Origin: Pseudomonadota bacterium
Lineage (GTDB): Bacteria > Pseudomonadota > Alphaproteobacteria > Acetobacterales > Acetobacteraceae
Length of the DNA: 64,000 nt
Assembly: GCA_021826225.1 (NCBI GenBank)
Contig: JAKBAV010000004.1
Location: 1 to 64,000, forward strand
Reading direction: 5' to 3'
Positions 9,064-17,930 of the stretch are shown one piece after another. The position numbers and the translations under genes are program-made. The first letter of the stretch is position 1, and each line of letters opens with the position of its first letter. The notes below the pieces were generated by a model that worked only from the letters and a program-made list of their open reading frames with translations, did not search any database and had not been told where the DNA came from.

Positions 9064-10401
9064 ATGGCGGTGAGCAGCACGAATAATAAATGGATCGGCC
9101 CCTCCGGCGGAACCTGGAACACGGCTGCGAACTGGAGCCACGGGGTTGTCGGCGGTAATAACGGATTGGTCACCGAAATCGACGGTGGCGCCAACATCAA
9201 TGCCAACGGCCTGACGCTGAGCCTCGGCAATGTCGTTTTCGGCGGCACCGGCACGGTCACCCTTACCGGCAGTTTTTCCCTTTCCGCGTCGTCGAGCTTC
9301 ATCATCGATGCCGGCGTCACGCTGAACGTGCCGGCCGGAACAAGCCTGCCGTTGACGACCAACATTACCATGTCCGGCACCGGCACGGCCACGCTGTCCG
9401 GCGCGCATGTCACCAGCACCAACGCCATCAGCATCACCGCCGGCCAGACCCTTGTCTTGAGCGGTGTAACCGCCTCGGTGGGCAATGGCGGCAGCGGCAC
9501 GGGCATAATTATGCTCAACGGGTCCAGCCTGGCCATGAGCAATGCCGCGCCGACCGAGACTATCTATTTCGATCCCGTCGCCTCGGGCGGCGCCAAAAAC
9601 GCACTGACCATACCAAGCTACGGGCATAACCTGACGATACAGAATTTCTCGTTTGGCGATACGATCAATGTCGGCGGCGCCACGCTGGAGCTGGTTGGGT
9701 CCGGCCCGAGCTACGCGCTCAAATCCACCACCGGGACCAGCTATGGCACGGTAACCCTGGCGGCTGGCTCAACCTTGCCCGGCAGTTCTCCCTACATCCT
9801 GAATAACGCGGCCGGCGCCAACAGCTACCCCTGCTTCTATCCCGGCACCATGCTGGCCACCGCCGATGGCGAGATCGCGGTGGAGGATGTGACCATCGGG
9901 ACGACGCTCAAAATCGCTTCCGGCGCGGTGCTGCCGGTGCGCTGGGTGGGCTGGAGCGAGGTCGCCATGCGGTTCGCCGATCCGCTGCTCACCCTGCCGA
10001 TCCGCATCAAGGCCGGGGCGTTGGCCGATGGTGTGCCCGCGCGCGACCTGCTGCTCTCGCCCGACCATGCCGTGTTCATGGATGGCGTGCTGGTGCAGGC
10101 CGGGGCGCTGGTGAACGGGGTGAGCATCCTGCGCGAGACGGACGTGCCGGAGAGCTTCCGCTACTACCATGTCGAGCTCGCCACGCATGAGCTGCTGCTG
10201 GCGGAACACTGCCCGGCGGAGAGCTTCGTCGATAATATCGACCGGATGAATTTCCATAACTGGGATGAGCGCGCCGCCCCGCGCGACCCCGTGCCGGAAA
10301 TGGATATCCCGCGCGCCAAATCGGCCCGCCAGGTGCCGGCCAGCCTGCGCGCCATGCTTGCCGCCCGCATGGGCCTGCCTGGCATCGCCGCGGCCGCATA
10401 G
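9064..10401 (+). CDS. Secreted-type protein with C-terminal bacterial Hint domain
   Basis: The 445-residue product starts at ATG 9064 with GGGAG at 9052-9056. Residues ~1-255 are rich in Gly, Thr, Ser and Asn in repeating beta-strand patterns, as in passenger-like surface proteins. From about residue 258 (CFYPGTMLATADGEIAVEDVTIG) begins a Hint_2 domain with the family blocks LLLSPDHAVFMDG and ATHELLLAEHCPAESF. Hint domains (Hedgehog/intein) can self-cleave at their first Cys. Here the Cys is present but no intein C-terminal His-Asn junction is evident. Such proteins occur in Acetobacteraceae and Rhodobacterales. No Sec signal peptide is visible, so type I or other secretion is possible. The function is unknown. 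Confidence 0.8.
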   Translation: MAVSSTNNKWIGPSGGTWNTAANWSHGVVGGNNGLVTEIDGGANINANGLTLSLGNVVFGGTGTVTLTGSFSLSASSSFIIDAGVTLNVPAGTSLPLTTNITMSGTGTATLSGAHVTSTNAISITAGQTLVLSGVTASVGNGGSGTGIIMLNGSSLAMSNAAPTETIYFDPVASGGAKNALTIPSYGHNLTIQNFSFGDTINVGGATLELVGSGPSYALKSTTGTSYGTVTLAAGSTLPGSSPYILNNAAGANSYPCFYPGTMLATADGEIAVEDVTIGTTLKIASGAVLPVRWVGWSEVAMRFADPLLTLPIRIKAGALADGVPARDLLLSPDHAVFMDGVLVQAGALVNGVSILRETDVPESFRYYHVELATHELLLAEHCPAESFVDNIDRMNFHNWDERAAPRDPVPEMDIPRAKSARQVPASLRAMLAARMGLPGIAAAA

Positions 10402-10424
10402 GCTGAACGTCGCTTGAACGAGGA

Positions 10425-10456
10425 AAAGGGCGGGCCCAGGGTCCGCCCTTTTTGTT
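10425..10456 (+). terminator. Rho-independent terminator of the Hint-domain gene
   Basis: A 12-bp stem, AAAGGGCGGGCC pairing with GGTCCGCCCTTT (one G-U pair), has a 3-nt CAG loop and is followed by TTGTT. It begins 23 bp after the stop codon. Confidence 0.85.
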
Positions 10457-10540
10457 GGCACGGCGGATGGCCCTATATAGGGGCTTGTGCCCGCGCGCGC
10501 GGGGCGCGACAAATCCATAAAGTTTTTCGGGAGTAAAACC

Positions 10541-11455
10541 ATGCCGGCCAGCTCTGTCCTCGATACCATTGGCAAAACCCCGCATATCAGGCTCGCCCGG
10601 CTGTTTCCGGATGCCAATGTCTGGGTGAAGTCCGAACGTTCCAACCCGGGCGGCTCCATCAAGGACCGTATCGCCCTGGCCATGGTGGAGGCGGCGGAGG
10701 CATCCGGCGCGCTCAGGCCCGGCGGGCTGATCATCGAGCCGACCTCGGGCAATACCGGCGTCGGCCTGGCGCTGGTGGCGGCGGTGAAGGGCTACAGGCT
10801 GATTTTGGTGATGCCCGAGAGCATGTCCATCGAGCGGCGGCGGCTGATGCAGGCCTATGGCGCCAGCTTCGACCTGACGCCGCGCGAGAAGGGCATGAAA
10901 GGGGCGATCGCCCGGGCCGCCGAGCTGGCCGGGCAGAATCCCGGCGCCTGGGTGCCGCAGCAATTCGAGAACCCGGCCAATATCGACATCCATGCCCGCA
11001 CCACGGCGGTGGAAATCCTCGCCGATTTTCCGGCGGGGCTCGATGTGCTGATCACCGGCGTCGGCACCGGCGGGCATATCACCGGCTGCGCCGAGGTTTT
11101 AAAAAAGCACTGGCCAAACCTGAAGGTTTACGCGGTTGAACCGGCCGCCTCGCCGGTCATCTCAGGCGGTGCGCCCGGTCCGCATCCCATCCAGGGCATC
11201 GGGGCGGGGTTCATCCCGACCAATCTGCATACCGCCGCCATCGATGGCGTGATCCAGGTGGAGGGCGAAACTGCCAAAAAATACGCCAGGGATTCGGCCG
11301 CGATGGAGGGGTTGCTGGTCGGCATATCCTCGGGCGCCACGCTGGCGGCCATCGCCCAGAAGCTGCCGGAGCTGCCGCCGGGCAGCCGCATCCTTGGCTT
11401 CAACTACGATACCGGGGAGCGCTACCTCTCTGTGCCGGATTTCCTGCCGGCTTGA
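10541..11455 (+). CDS. cysK: Cysteine synthase A (O-acetylserine sulfhydrylase)
   Basis: A 304-residue fold-type II PLP enzyme. The PLP lysine lies in NPGGSIKDR, the substrate loop is TSGNTGVGL, and the phosphate loop is [10 protein letters not shown]. It condenses O-acetylserine with sulfide to give cysteine, using the products of cysE (6171) and the sulfite reductase. Start ATG 10541 has GGGAG upstream; the longer frame from 10487 lacks a ribosome site. hemN follows closely. Confidence 0.92.
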   Translation: MPASSVLDTIGKTPHIRLARLFPDANVWVKSERSNPGGSIKDRIALAMVEAAEASGALRPGGLIIEPTSGNTGVGLALVAAVKGYRLILVMPESMSIERRRLMQAYGASFDLTPREKGMKGAIARAAELAGQNPGAWVPQQFENPANIDIHARTTAVEILADFPAGLDVLITGVGTGGHITGCAEVLKKHWPNLKVYAVEPAASPVISGGAPGPHPIQGIGAGFIPTNLHTAAIDGVIQVEGETAKKYARDSAAMEGLLVGISSGATLAAIAQKLPELPPGSRILGFNYDTGERYLSVPDFLPA

Positions 11456-11499
11456 GCCAGATCAATGTCGCGGGGCGCCGGGCGGTCCAGGTCTCGGCG

Positions 11500-12831
11500 A
11501 TGAACGATACCAACCTCATCGCCCGTTATGACGGGCGCGTGCCACGCTATACGAGCTACCCCACCGCGCCGCATTTTTCCCCGCAGGTGGATGCGGTTGC
11601 CTACGGCCAATGGCTGGAAGCCTTGCCGGAGGGGGCGGCGCTCTCGCTTTATCTGCATGTGCCGTTCTGCGACCGGCTCTGCCTGTATTGCGGCTGCAAC
11701 ACCACGGTGGTGCTGAAGGAGGCACCCAAGCGGCTCTATGCCGCGCATCTGCAGCGCGAGATCGCGCTGGTGGCGGCGCGGCTCGGCCGCCGGGCGCGCG
11801 TTACCGCCATCCATTGGGGCGGCGGCACACCCACAAGCCTGCCGGGCGACTGCCTCACCGGCATCATGGCGCAGCTCCGCGCGCTGTTCGACGTGGCGGC
11901 GGAGGCGGAAATCGCCATCGAGATCGACCCCACATCCGTTACGCCCGCCATACTGGCCACCCTCGCGGAAATGGGCGTGAACCGCGCCAGCCTCGGCGTG
12001 CAGGATTTCTGCCCCGAGGTGCAGGAGGCGATCGGCCGGCACCAGAGCTACGCGCAGACCTGGCGTTGCGCGCAGGCGATGCGCGGTCTGGGCATCACCT
12101 CGCTGAACCTCGACCTGATCTATGGCCTGCCGTTTCAGACGGCGGAGTCCGTGGCCCGCACCGCGCGCCAGGCACTGGCGCTGGGGGCGGAACGCATCGC
12201 CGTGTTCGGCTACGCGCATGTGCCGTGGATGAAGAAGCACCAGAGCCTGATCCGCGACGAGACCCTGCCGGATGCCGCGGCGCGGTTTGCCCAGACCGGG
12301 ATCATCCGGCAAATCCTGGTGGAGGAAGGCGGCTATGTGCCGGTCGGGCTCGACCATTTCGCGCTGCCCGGCGATGCCATGGCGCAAGCGGCGCGCGAGG
12401 GCGTGCTGCATCGCAGTTTTCAGGGCTACACCACCGATGCGGCGCCGGTGCTCATCGGGCTCGGGGCCAGCGCCATCGGTACGCTGCCGCGCGGCTATGT
12501 GCAAAATGCCAGTTCCGTGCCGGCTTATAACGCCGCGATCGCGCGTGGTGAATTCGCCGTGGCGCGCGGCGTGGCGCTGAATGCCGAGGATGTGCTGCGC
12601 CGTGGCGTGATCGAAGCCATCATGTGCGATCTCGCGGCCGATATTCCGCCTTCCTTGCATGACGATGCCGCCGGTCTCGCACGGTTCGTCGCGGACGGGC
12701 TGGTGCAATGGGACGGCCACCGCCTGGAGGTGACCGAACGCGGCCGCCCCTTTGTGCGCAATGTCGCCGCGCTGTTCGATGCCTATCTGCAACCGATAAG
12801 CGGTGCGCCGCGCCACGCCACCGCGGTATGA
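11500..12831 (+). CDS. hemN: Oxygen-independent coproporphyrinogen III oxidase
   Basis: The 443-residue radical-SAM protein has the cluster motif CDRLCLYCGC (C-x3-C-x2-C) after the family opener RYTSYPTAPHF. HWGGGTPT follows, and a HemN C-terminal domain includes GLDHFALP. It decarboxylates two propionate side chains of coproporphyrinogen III without oxygen. ATG 11500 is favoured because the family N-terminus starts there; an in-frame TTG at 11452 would overlap the cysK stop. No convincing ribosome site is visible. Genuine HemN, rather than HemW, is supported by length and the extra cysteine. Confidence 0.9.
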   Translation: MNDTNLIARYDGRVPRYTSYPTAPHFSPQVDAVAYGQWLEALPEGAALSLYLHVPFCDRLCLYCGCNTTVVLKEAPKRLYAAHLQREIALVAARLGRRARVTAIHWGGGTPTSLPGDCLTGIMAQLRALFDVAAEAEIAIEIDPTSVTPAILATLAEMGVNRASLGVQDFCPEVQEAIGRHQSYAQTWRCAQAMRGLGITSLNLDLIYGLPFQTAESVARTARQALALGAERIAVFGYAHVPWMKKHQSLIRDETLPDAAARFAQTGIIRQILVEEGGYVPVGLDHFALPGDAMAQAAREGVLHRSFQGYTTDAAPVLIGLGASAIGTLPRGYVQNASSVPAYNAAIARGEFAVARGVALNAEDVLRRGVIEAIMCDLAADIPPSLHDDAAGLARFVADGLVQWDGHRLEVTERGRPFVRNVAALFDAYLQPISGAPRHATAV

Positions 12832-12855
12832 TCAAACGCGGTATGATCAAACGCT
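12823..12855. repeat. 15-bp tandem repeat at the end of hemN
   Basis: GCGGTATGATCAAAC is repeated twice in tandem. The first copy contains the hemN stop codon, so a duplication has added only non-coding sequence. Confidence 0.6.
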
Positions 12856-12871
12856 GAATCAAAGAAAAAAA

Positions 12872-12897
12872 CCCTGCCACGGAAACCCATGGCAGGG
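12872..12897 (-). terminator. Terminator of the AcoR-like gene
   Basis: CCCTGCCA pairs with TGGCAGGG around a 10-nt loop. On the minus strand the hairpin is followed by a run of T residues (the A tract at 12863-12871). It lies about 90 bp past the stop of the minus-strand regulator. Confidence 0.7.
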
Positions 12898-12989
12898 CCA
12901 AGTTTTGGGGAGTGTATCCGCTGTGGGATAAACAGCTTATGCCAGGACTGGCCGCGCATTTCCTTGACACAGATCAAAGCCGGAAAATT

Positions 12990-14903
12990 TTAATGGCCGC
13001 GCCGCCCGGCAAGGCGGCGATACAATGTGTTGCGGCTGATGCCGAGATGGCGTGCCGCCGCGGCGATATTGCCGCCGGCCGCCGCCACGGCGCTCGCGAT
13101 CATGGCATCGGATTGCGCGCGCAGCGAGGCACCACCCTGGAGTGGCGGCGCCGTGTGGCGGGCGGCAAGCTCGCGCCGCGCATCATCGCCCAGATGCGCC
13201 AGGGTAATTTCCGTTTCGCCCTCATCCAACATCAGGCGGGCGGTACGCAGCCAGCCGGCAAGCTGGCGCAGATTGCCGGGCCAGCGATGCCGCGCGAGGG
13301 CCTCACCCAAAGCGGGGGAAAGTTTTAGCTCATTGGCCGATGCGCGGCTTTCCCCGGCCAGGATGCGGGCGATAAGCACCGCCATATCGGTACGTGCGCG
13401 CAAGGGCGGCAATGTTACCGCCAGCCCGCCCAGATGGTAATACAGATCGGCACGGAATGTTCCGGACTCGATGCATCGTGGCAGGTCGGCGGCGCTGGCG
13501 GTGATGAGCCGGATATCAACCGGCACCGCCCGCCCGCCAATGCGCGCGACCTGTTTTTCCTCAAACACGCGCAGCAGCCGGCTCTGCAGGGCGAGCGGCA
13601 AGGCGCTGACATCGTCAAGGAACAAGGTGCCGCCACTGGCTTCGCAAATACGCCCATCTCCCGTGGCATGGCCGAAGAGTTCCGCTTCGAGCTGCGGTTC
13701 CGCCAGCGCCGCGCAGTTTACGGCGATGAATGCGGCGCGGTGGCGCGGCCCGGCTTCATGCACGGCACGGGCAAGCACGCTTTTTCCCGTGCCGTTTTCG
13801 CCCTGCAGCAGGATGGGCAGCTGGTGCCCGAGCACGCGGCGCAACTGGCTGATGGCCTTGCCGAGCTGGGCATCGCCCGTATCCAGCGCCGCCAGCGCAT
13901 CACCCGGAGGGGCGGCTGTGATAGCGGATTGAACGGGCCCCGCGTGATCAAGCGGCGGATGGACGAGCGGCGCGTTGAAGGTCTCGATGGACATGAACAT
14001 CATCGTGCCGTTGCGCAGCCGGATGCAGACCGGCCGGCCCTGGGCCTCACGGTCGAGATCCATCAGCCGTGTCAAGCTGGTATCGAAACAACCCGCGGCA
14101 TCGCGCGTGCCGATATCGGCCGGGCGCAGGCCGAGCATGGCGAAGCCGGCGCGGTTGGCACCAAGGATCTTGCCGTCCCCGCCAAGGGCAATAGCCCCTT
14201 CCACCATGCTGCCGACACAGTCGCGCGATATGTGAAAGCGCAGCCTGGTATGGTGCAGGAAGGCGATTTCGAAAATCCGGTTCTCGATCATCTGCGCGGC
14301 GGCGCGCACCAGGCCGAACGTATGCGGGTGGTAGATGCGGGCATCGCATGAAATATCGATGATGCCGAGCAACTGGCCGCCGGGGCCGGTGAGCGGGGCG
14401 GCGGCGCAGGCGAGAAAATTATTGCGCTTGAGGTAATGCTCGGCGCCATTCACCACGACCGGCTTCCCCTCGATGAGCGCCGTGCCGATGGCATTGGTGC
14501 CGCGCTGATCCTCGGCCCAGCAAGCCCCGGTGGTGAGCGCGACCTTGGCCGCGCGGCCACAGAAATCCGTATCCCCCGCCGCTTCGAGCAGGTAGCCATT
14601 GGCATCGGAGAGCAGCAGGACGCAGCCGGAATCCTTGATCTGGCTGTAGAAATACGAAATCACCGGCCTGGCCTGGCTGATCAGCACGGCATTGCGCTCA
14701 GCGGCGATGCCCCGTTCAGCCTGGCCATAATGCGGCACATCGCGGCGGTTCTGCTCGGGCGTCAGCCCCGCCATCCGGCAGCGTTGCCAGGAGCGGCTGA
14801 TATCGCCCGGATCGCCGCCCCGGAGCGCGACGGCGTGTGGCGGGTTCACTTCCGCCCGCGCGGATAGTCGGTAAGGTTCCATGGCTGGCGCGTCCTGGCC
14901 CAT
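12990..14903 (-). CDS. AcoR-like enhancer-binding-type regulator lacking GAFTGA
   Basis: A 637-residue protein with an N-terminal GAF-type sensor region (about 75-215), a PAS-like segment (225-310), an AAA+ domain and a C-terminal Fis-type helix-turn-helix (NIAAAARHLGISRNTLYRRL). Walker A is GENGTGKS (368-375) and Walker B is GGTLFLDD (424-431). Only 11 residues separate ELFGH from GGTLFLDD, so the L1 loop with the GAFTGA motif that contacts sigma-54 is missing. Acetoin and alcohol catabolism regulators (AcoR, ExaE-type) have this layout and usually control a divergent dehydrogenase, here the aldehyde dehydrogenase. Without GAFTGA it probably does not activate sigma-54 polymerase in the usual way. 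ATG 14882, with AGGA upstream, is an alternative start. Confidence 0.88.
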   Translation of the reverse strand: MGQDAPAMEPYRLSARAEVNPPHAVALRGGDPGDISRSWQRCRMAGLTPEQNRRDVPHYGQAERGIAAERNAVLISQARPVISYFYSQIKDSGCVLLLSDANGYLLEAAGDTDFCGRAAKVALTTGACWAEDQRGTNAIGTALIEGKPVVVNGAEHYLKRNNFLACAAAPLTGPGGQLLGIIDISCDARIYHPHTFGLVRAAAQMIENRIFEIAFLHHTRLRFHISRDCVGSMVEGAIALGGDGKILGANRAGFAMLGLRPADIGTRDAAGCFDTSLTRLMDLDREAQGRPVCIRLRNGTMMFMSIETFNAPLVHPPLDHAGPVQSAITAAPPGDALAALDTGDAQLGKAISQLRRVLGHQLPILLQGENGTGKSVLARAVHEAGPRHRAAFIAVNCAALAEPQLEAELFGHATGDGRICEASGGTLFLDDVSALPLALQSRLLRVFEEKQVARIGGRAVPVDIRLITASAADLPRCIESGTFRADLYYHLGGLAVTLPPLRARTDMAVLIARILAGESRASANELKLSPALGEALARHRWPGNLRQLAGWLRTARLMLDEGETEITLAHLGDDARRELAARHTAPPLQGGASLRAQSDAMIASAVAAAGGNIAAAARHLGISRNTLYRRLAGRRGH

Positions 14904-14995
14904 TTGATACGGGGCATTCTGGCCTCGTGATTCTTAAAATTTTCGTTAAGCTCCAGGTCCGTGCCGCGCAAGTGAATTTTTGGCTGCTCCATTCT

Positions 14996-15024
14996 GGCAC
15001 AGTGCCCCGTTTCGTCACGCGAAA
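14996..15024. promoter_or_regulatory. Two inverted repeats in the AcoR/aldehyde dehydrogenase intergenic region
   Basis: GGCAC-A-GTGCC lies at 14996-15006 and TTTCG-N5-CGAAA at 15010-15024, side by side in the 187-bp gap between the divergent genes. They are candidate operators for the AcoR-like protein. No good -24/-12 sigma-54 promoter (TGGCAC-N5-TTGC) was found; the TGGCAC at 14995 lacks a partner TTGC. Confidence 0.35.
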
Positions 15025-15090
15025 TGCTTTTAATTTGCAACACTCGCGCGGCACGGCGCAGAAATTCCAAATCATACCGGAGGAACCACC

Positions 15091-16623
15091 ATGCTCGACG
15101 CCGCCATTGCCCCCTTGCCGGGAAGCGCCCTCGCGGGCTTCAGCTTCAAGCCGCGCTACGATAATTTTATCGGCGGCAAGTTCGTGCCGCCCTGCGCGGG
15201 CCAGTATTTCGACAATATCTCGCCGATCACCGGGCGGGTCTTCACCCAGGCGGCGCGCTCGGCGGCCGCCGATATCGAACTGGCGCTCGATGCCGCGCAT
15301 GCCGCGGCGCCGGGCTGGGGCCGCATGAGTGCCGCCGCCCGCGCCAACATACTCAACCGCGTGGCCGACCGCATGGAGCAGAATCTTGAATTGCTTGCTT
15401 ATGTGGAAACGGTCGATAACGGCAAGCCGATCCGCGAGACCACGCTGGCGGATGTGCCGCTCGCCATCGACCATATGCGCTATTTCGCCGCCTGCATCCG
15501 CGCCCAGGAGGGTAACCTCAGCGAAATCGACGAGACCACGGTCGCCTATCATTATCACGAGCCGCTCGGCGTCGTCGGGCAGATCATCCCGTGGAATTTC
15601 CCGCTGCTGATGGCCGTTTGGAAGCTCGCCCCGGCTCTGGCGGCGGGCAATTGCGTGGTGCTGAAACCAGCCGAGCAGACGCCGGTCTCCATCCTCGTGC
15701 TGGCCGAGCTGATCGCCGACCTGCTGCCGCCCGGCGTGCTCAACATCGTCAACGGGTTCGGGCTGGAAGCCGGCAAACCGCTGGCCTCGTCCAGCCGCGT
15801 CGCCAAAATCGCCTTCACCGGCGAGACCTCGACCGGCCGGCTGATCATGCAGTATGCCAGCGCCAACCTCATTCCCGTCACGCTGGAGCTGGGCGGCAAA
15901 TCACCCAATATCTTCTTCGCCGATGTGATGGACGCGGATGACGCGTTTCTCGACAAGGCTGTGGAAGGGCTTGTGCTGTTCGCGCTCAACCAGGGCGAGG
16001 TCTGCACCTGCCCGTCGCGGGCCTTCATCCAGGAAAGCATCTATGACCGCTTCATGGACCGCGTGCTCCGGCGCGTGGCGGCCATCAAGCAGGGCAACCC
16101 GCTGGACATGGCGACCATGATCGGCGCCCAGGCCTCGGCCGAGCAGGTCGAGAAGATCATGTCATATATCGCCATCGGCCATGGCGAGGGCGCGGAACTG
16201 CTGATCGGCGGCGCCAAAGCCGATCTCGGCGGCGCGCTCTCGGAAGGCTATTACATCAACCCGACGATCTTTCGCGGCCACAATAAAATGCGCCTGTTCC
16301 AGGAGGAGATTTTCGGCCCGGTGCTCTCGGTCACCACCTTCAAAACCGAGGACGAGGCGCTGCAGGCGGCGAATGACACGCTTTACGGCCTGGGCGCCGG
16401 TGTATGGTCGCGCGACATGAACCGCGCCTACCGCATGGGCCGCGGCATCAAGGCGGGGCGGGTCTGGACAAATTGTTACCATTTGTATCCGGCGCATGCC
16501 GCTTTCGGTGGCTATAAGCAGTCCGGCATCGGCCGCGAGACGCATAAGATGATGCTCGATCACTACCAGCAGACCAAGAATCTTCTGGTCAGCTACAGCC
16601 CCAACGCGCTCGGCTTCTTCTGA
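15091..16623 (+). CDS. NAD-dependent (acet)aldehyde dehydrogenase, ExaC/AldA type
   Basis: This 510-residue enzyme has the aldehyde dehydrogenase signatures [12 protein letters not shown] (general-base Glu) and [13 protein letters not shown] (nucleophile Cys). The [18 protein letters not shown] opener and the C-terminal [24 protein letters not shown] match acetaldehyde dehydrogenases of the ExaC/AldA/AcoD group. It oxidises aldehydes to acids with NAD in the cytoplasm. GGAGG precedes the ATG. Divergence from an AcoR-like regulator supports induction by alcohol, acetoin or aldehyde, and acetate made here would suit the nearby CoA-transferase and acetate kinase. Confidence 0.92.
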   Translation: MLDAAIAPLPGSALAGFSFKPRYDNFIGGKFVPPCAGQYFDNISPITGRVFTQAARSAAADIELALDAAHAAAPGWGRMSAAARANILNRVADRMEQNLELLAYVETVDNGKPIRETTLADVPLAIDHMRYFAACIRAQEGNLSEIDETTVAYHYHEPLGVVGQIIPWNFPLLMAVWKLAPALAAGNCVVLKPAEQTPVSILVLAELIADLLPPGVLNIVNGFGLEAGKPLASSSRVAKIAFTGETSTGRLIMQYASANLIPVTLELGGKSPNIFFADVMDADDAFLDKAVEGLVLFALNQGEVCTCPSRAFIQESIYDRFMDRVLRRVAAIKQGNPLDMATMIGAQASAEQVEKIMSYIAIGHGEGAELLIGGAKADLGGALSEGYYINPTIFRGHNKMRLFQEEIFGPVLSVTTFKTEDEALQAANDTLYGLGAGVWSRDMNRAYRMGRGIKAGRVWTNCYHLYPAHAAFGGYKQSGIGRETHKMMLDHYQQTKNLLVSYSPNALGFF

Positions 16624-16790
16624 AGCGGCATGGGCGGCGAGGCGGCAGATTATTGCTTTGCCACGATAAAGCGGGCAAAACGATGCTGCGGTCCACCATG
16701 TGATGGATTCGTTACGGCCGATGCGCCGCTACCCGGCGCGGGCGTTGTGCAACCTTGTAGCGTCCGCGACCGGACGGAAGAGAGACACCG

Positions 16791-17219
16791 ATGAAGACCC
16801 TCAAGATCACCGGATCGGCATTTGCGGCCCTGTTGCTCTCCGCTGGCGCGGTGCTTTCCGCCAGCGCGGCCATGGCCGGCACCCCGCCCGCGCTCTACAC
16901 CGCCGCCCAGGCCAGCGCCGGGGCGGCAGCCTATGCCCAGAATTGCGCGATGTGCCATGGCGCCGACCTCAAGGGCGGGGCCGGCCCGGCGCTGGCGGGC
17001 CAGGGCTTCGCCGCCGCGGGTGCCGGCAAAACCGTGGGCAGCGTGTTCACCATGGTGGCGCAGCAAATGCCGGCGGGCCAGCCAGGCAGCCTGAGCCAGA
17101 CCCAGTACGAGGATATCATGTCCTATATCCTGCAGGAGAACGGCTACCCGGCTGGCAGCGCCGCACTGGTGTACAAGGCCGCGCTCGCCTCCACCACGCC
17201 GGTCGTCGCCTCGAAGTAA
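16791..17219 (+). CDS. Periplasmic class I cytochrome c
   Basis: A 142-residue protein with a signal peptide (about 1-29, cleavage near AMAG), a single heme site NCAMCHG and a distal methionine candidate in QQMPAGQPG. It would carry electrons in the periplasm. Its place after an aldehyde dehydrogenase gene resembles small cytochromes associated with alcohol or aldehyde oxidation, but the 167-bp gap argues against a simple operon. Confidence 0.9.
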   Translation: MKTLKITGSAFAALLLSAGAVLSASAAMAGTPPALYTAAQASAGAAAYAQNCAMCHGADLKGGAGPALAGQGFAAAGAGKTVGSVFTMVAQQMPAGQPGSLSQTQYEDIMSYILQENGYPAGSAALVYKAALASTTPVVASK

Positions 17220-17384
17220 AACCCCGTTGCCTGTCATGCCGCCACGCCCCCGCAAGGGCGCGGCGCATGATGCGGCGGCAGCACGGCGCCGCGCCCGCCC
17301 GGCTGGACGCGGGCCGCCGCCTTTGCTTAAATTTCTCCCAGCCAGGGTTTACCCTGAGCGTCTTCTGGTCTGCCGAGAGCCAAG

Positions 17385-17852
17385 ATGAACCGTACCGCCG
17401 CCGAGATCATGACAAAAGCCCCGCTCACCGTCCTGCACCCGCAGGACCGTGTGCCCCGCATCGCCGCCGCCCTGCGCGACAACCATGTGAGCGCGGCGCC
17501 GGTGGTGGATGAAGCCGGCAGGCTGCTCGGCCTGGTGAGCGAGAGCGATCTGATCCGCCATCTCGGCGATGCCGAGACCAAGCGCCGCGCCTGGTGGCTG
17601 GAGCTGCTCTCCGAGGGCGAAGGCCTGGCGGCGGATTTCCTGGATTACCTGAAAGAGGAAAACCGCACCGCCGCCGATGTGATGAAGCGCGAGGTGGTGA
17701 CGGTGGCCGAGGACACCGCGGTCGGCGAGATTGTCGATCTGTTCGCCCGCCACGGCATCAAGCGCGTGCCGGTGCTGCGTGAGGGCGTGCTGGTCGGCAT
17801 CGTCGCGCGCTCCGACATCATTCGCGCCCTGGCCGCGCCCAACCCGGCCTGA
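17385..17852 (+). CDS. CBS-domain pair protein
   Basis: A 155-residue protein made of two CBS motifs (residues ~8-60 and ~95-150; HVSAAPVVDEAGRLLGLVSESD and HGIKRVPVLREGVLVGIVARSD). Such modules bind adenosyl ligands and act as energy or redox sensors, often pairing with another protein. It lies 42 bp before the ftsH-like gene, so co-transcription is likely. The ligand is not known. Confidence 0.88.
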   Translation: MNRTAAEIMTKAPLTVLHPQDRVPRIAAALRDNHVSAAPVVDEAGRLLGLVSESDLIRHLGDAETKRRAWWLELLSEGEGLAADFLDYLKEENRTAADVMKREVVTVAEDTAVGEIVDLFARHGIKRVPVLREGVLVGIVARSDIIRALAAPNPA

Positions 17853-17930
17853 CTGCCCCTGGATTGATCCTGGTCAAGCCGGCTCCGGCACGGCTTGCTA
17901 TACTGCGCCTTTACATCAGGAGAGCGCGAT

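Noticed and set aside
12963-12976. TTGACACAGATCAA, similar to an FNR/Anr box, near hemN
   Set aside because: It lies downstream of hemN and of the convergent regulator, where neither gene starts, and one half-site is imperfect.
14995-15010. TGGCAC as the -24 part of a sigma-54 promoter for the aldehyde dehydrogenase
   Set aside because: No TTGC follows at the required spacing, and the hexamer is part of a palindrome.
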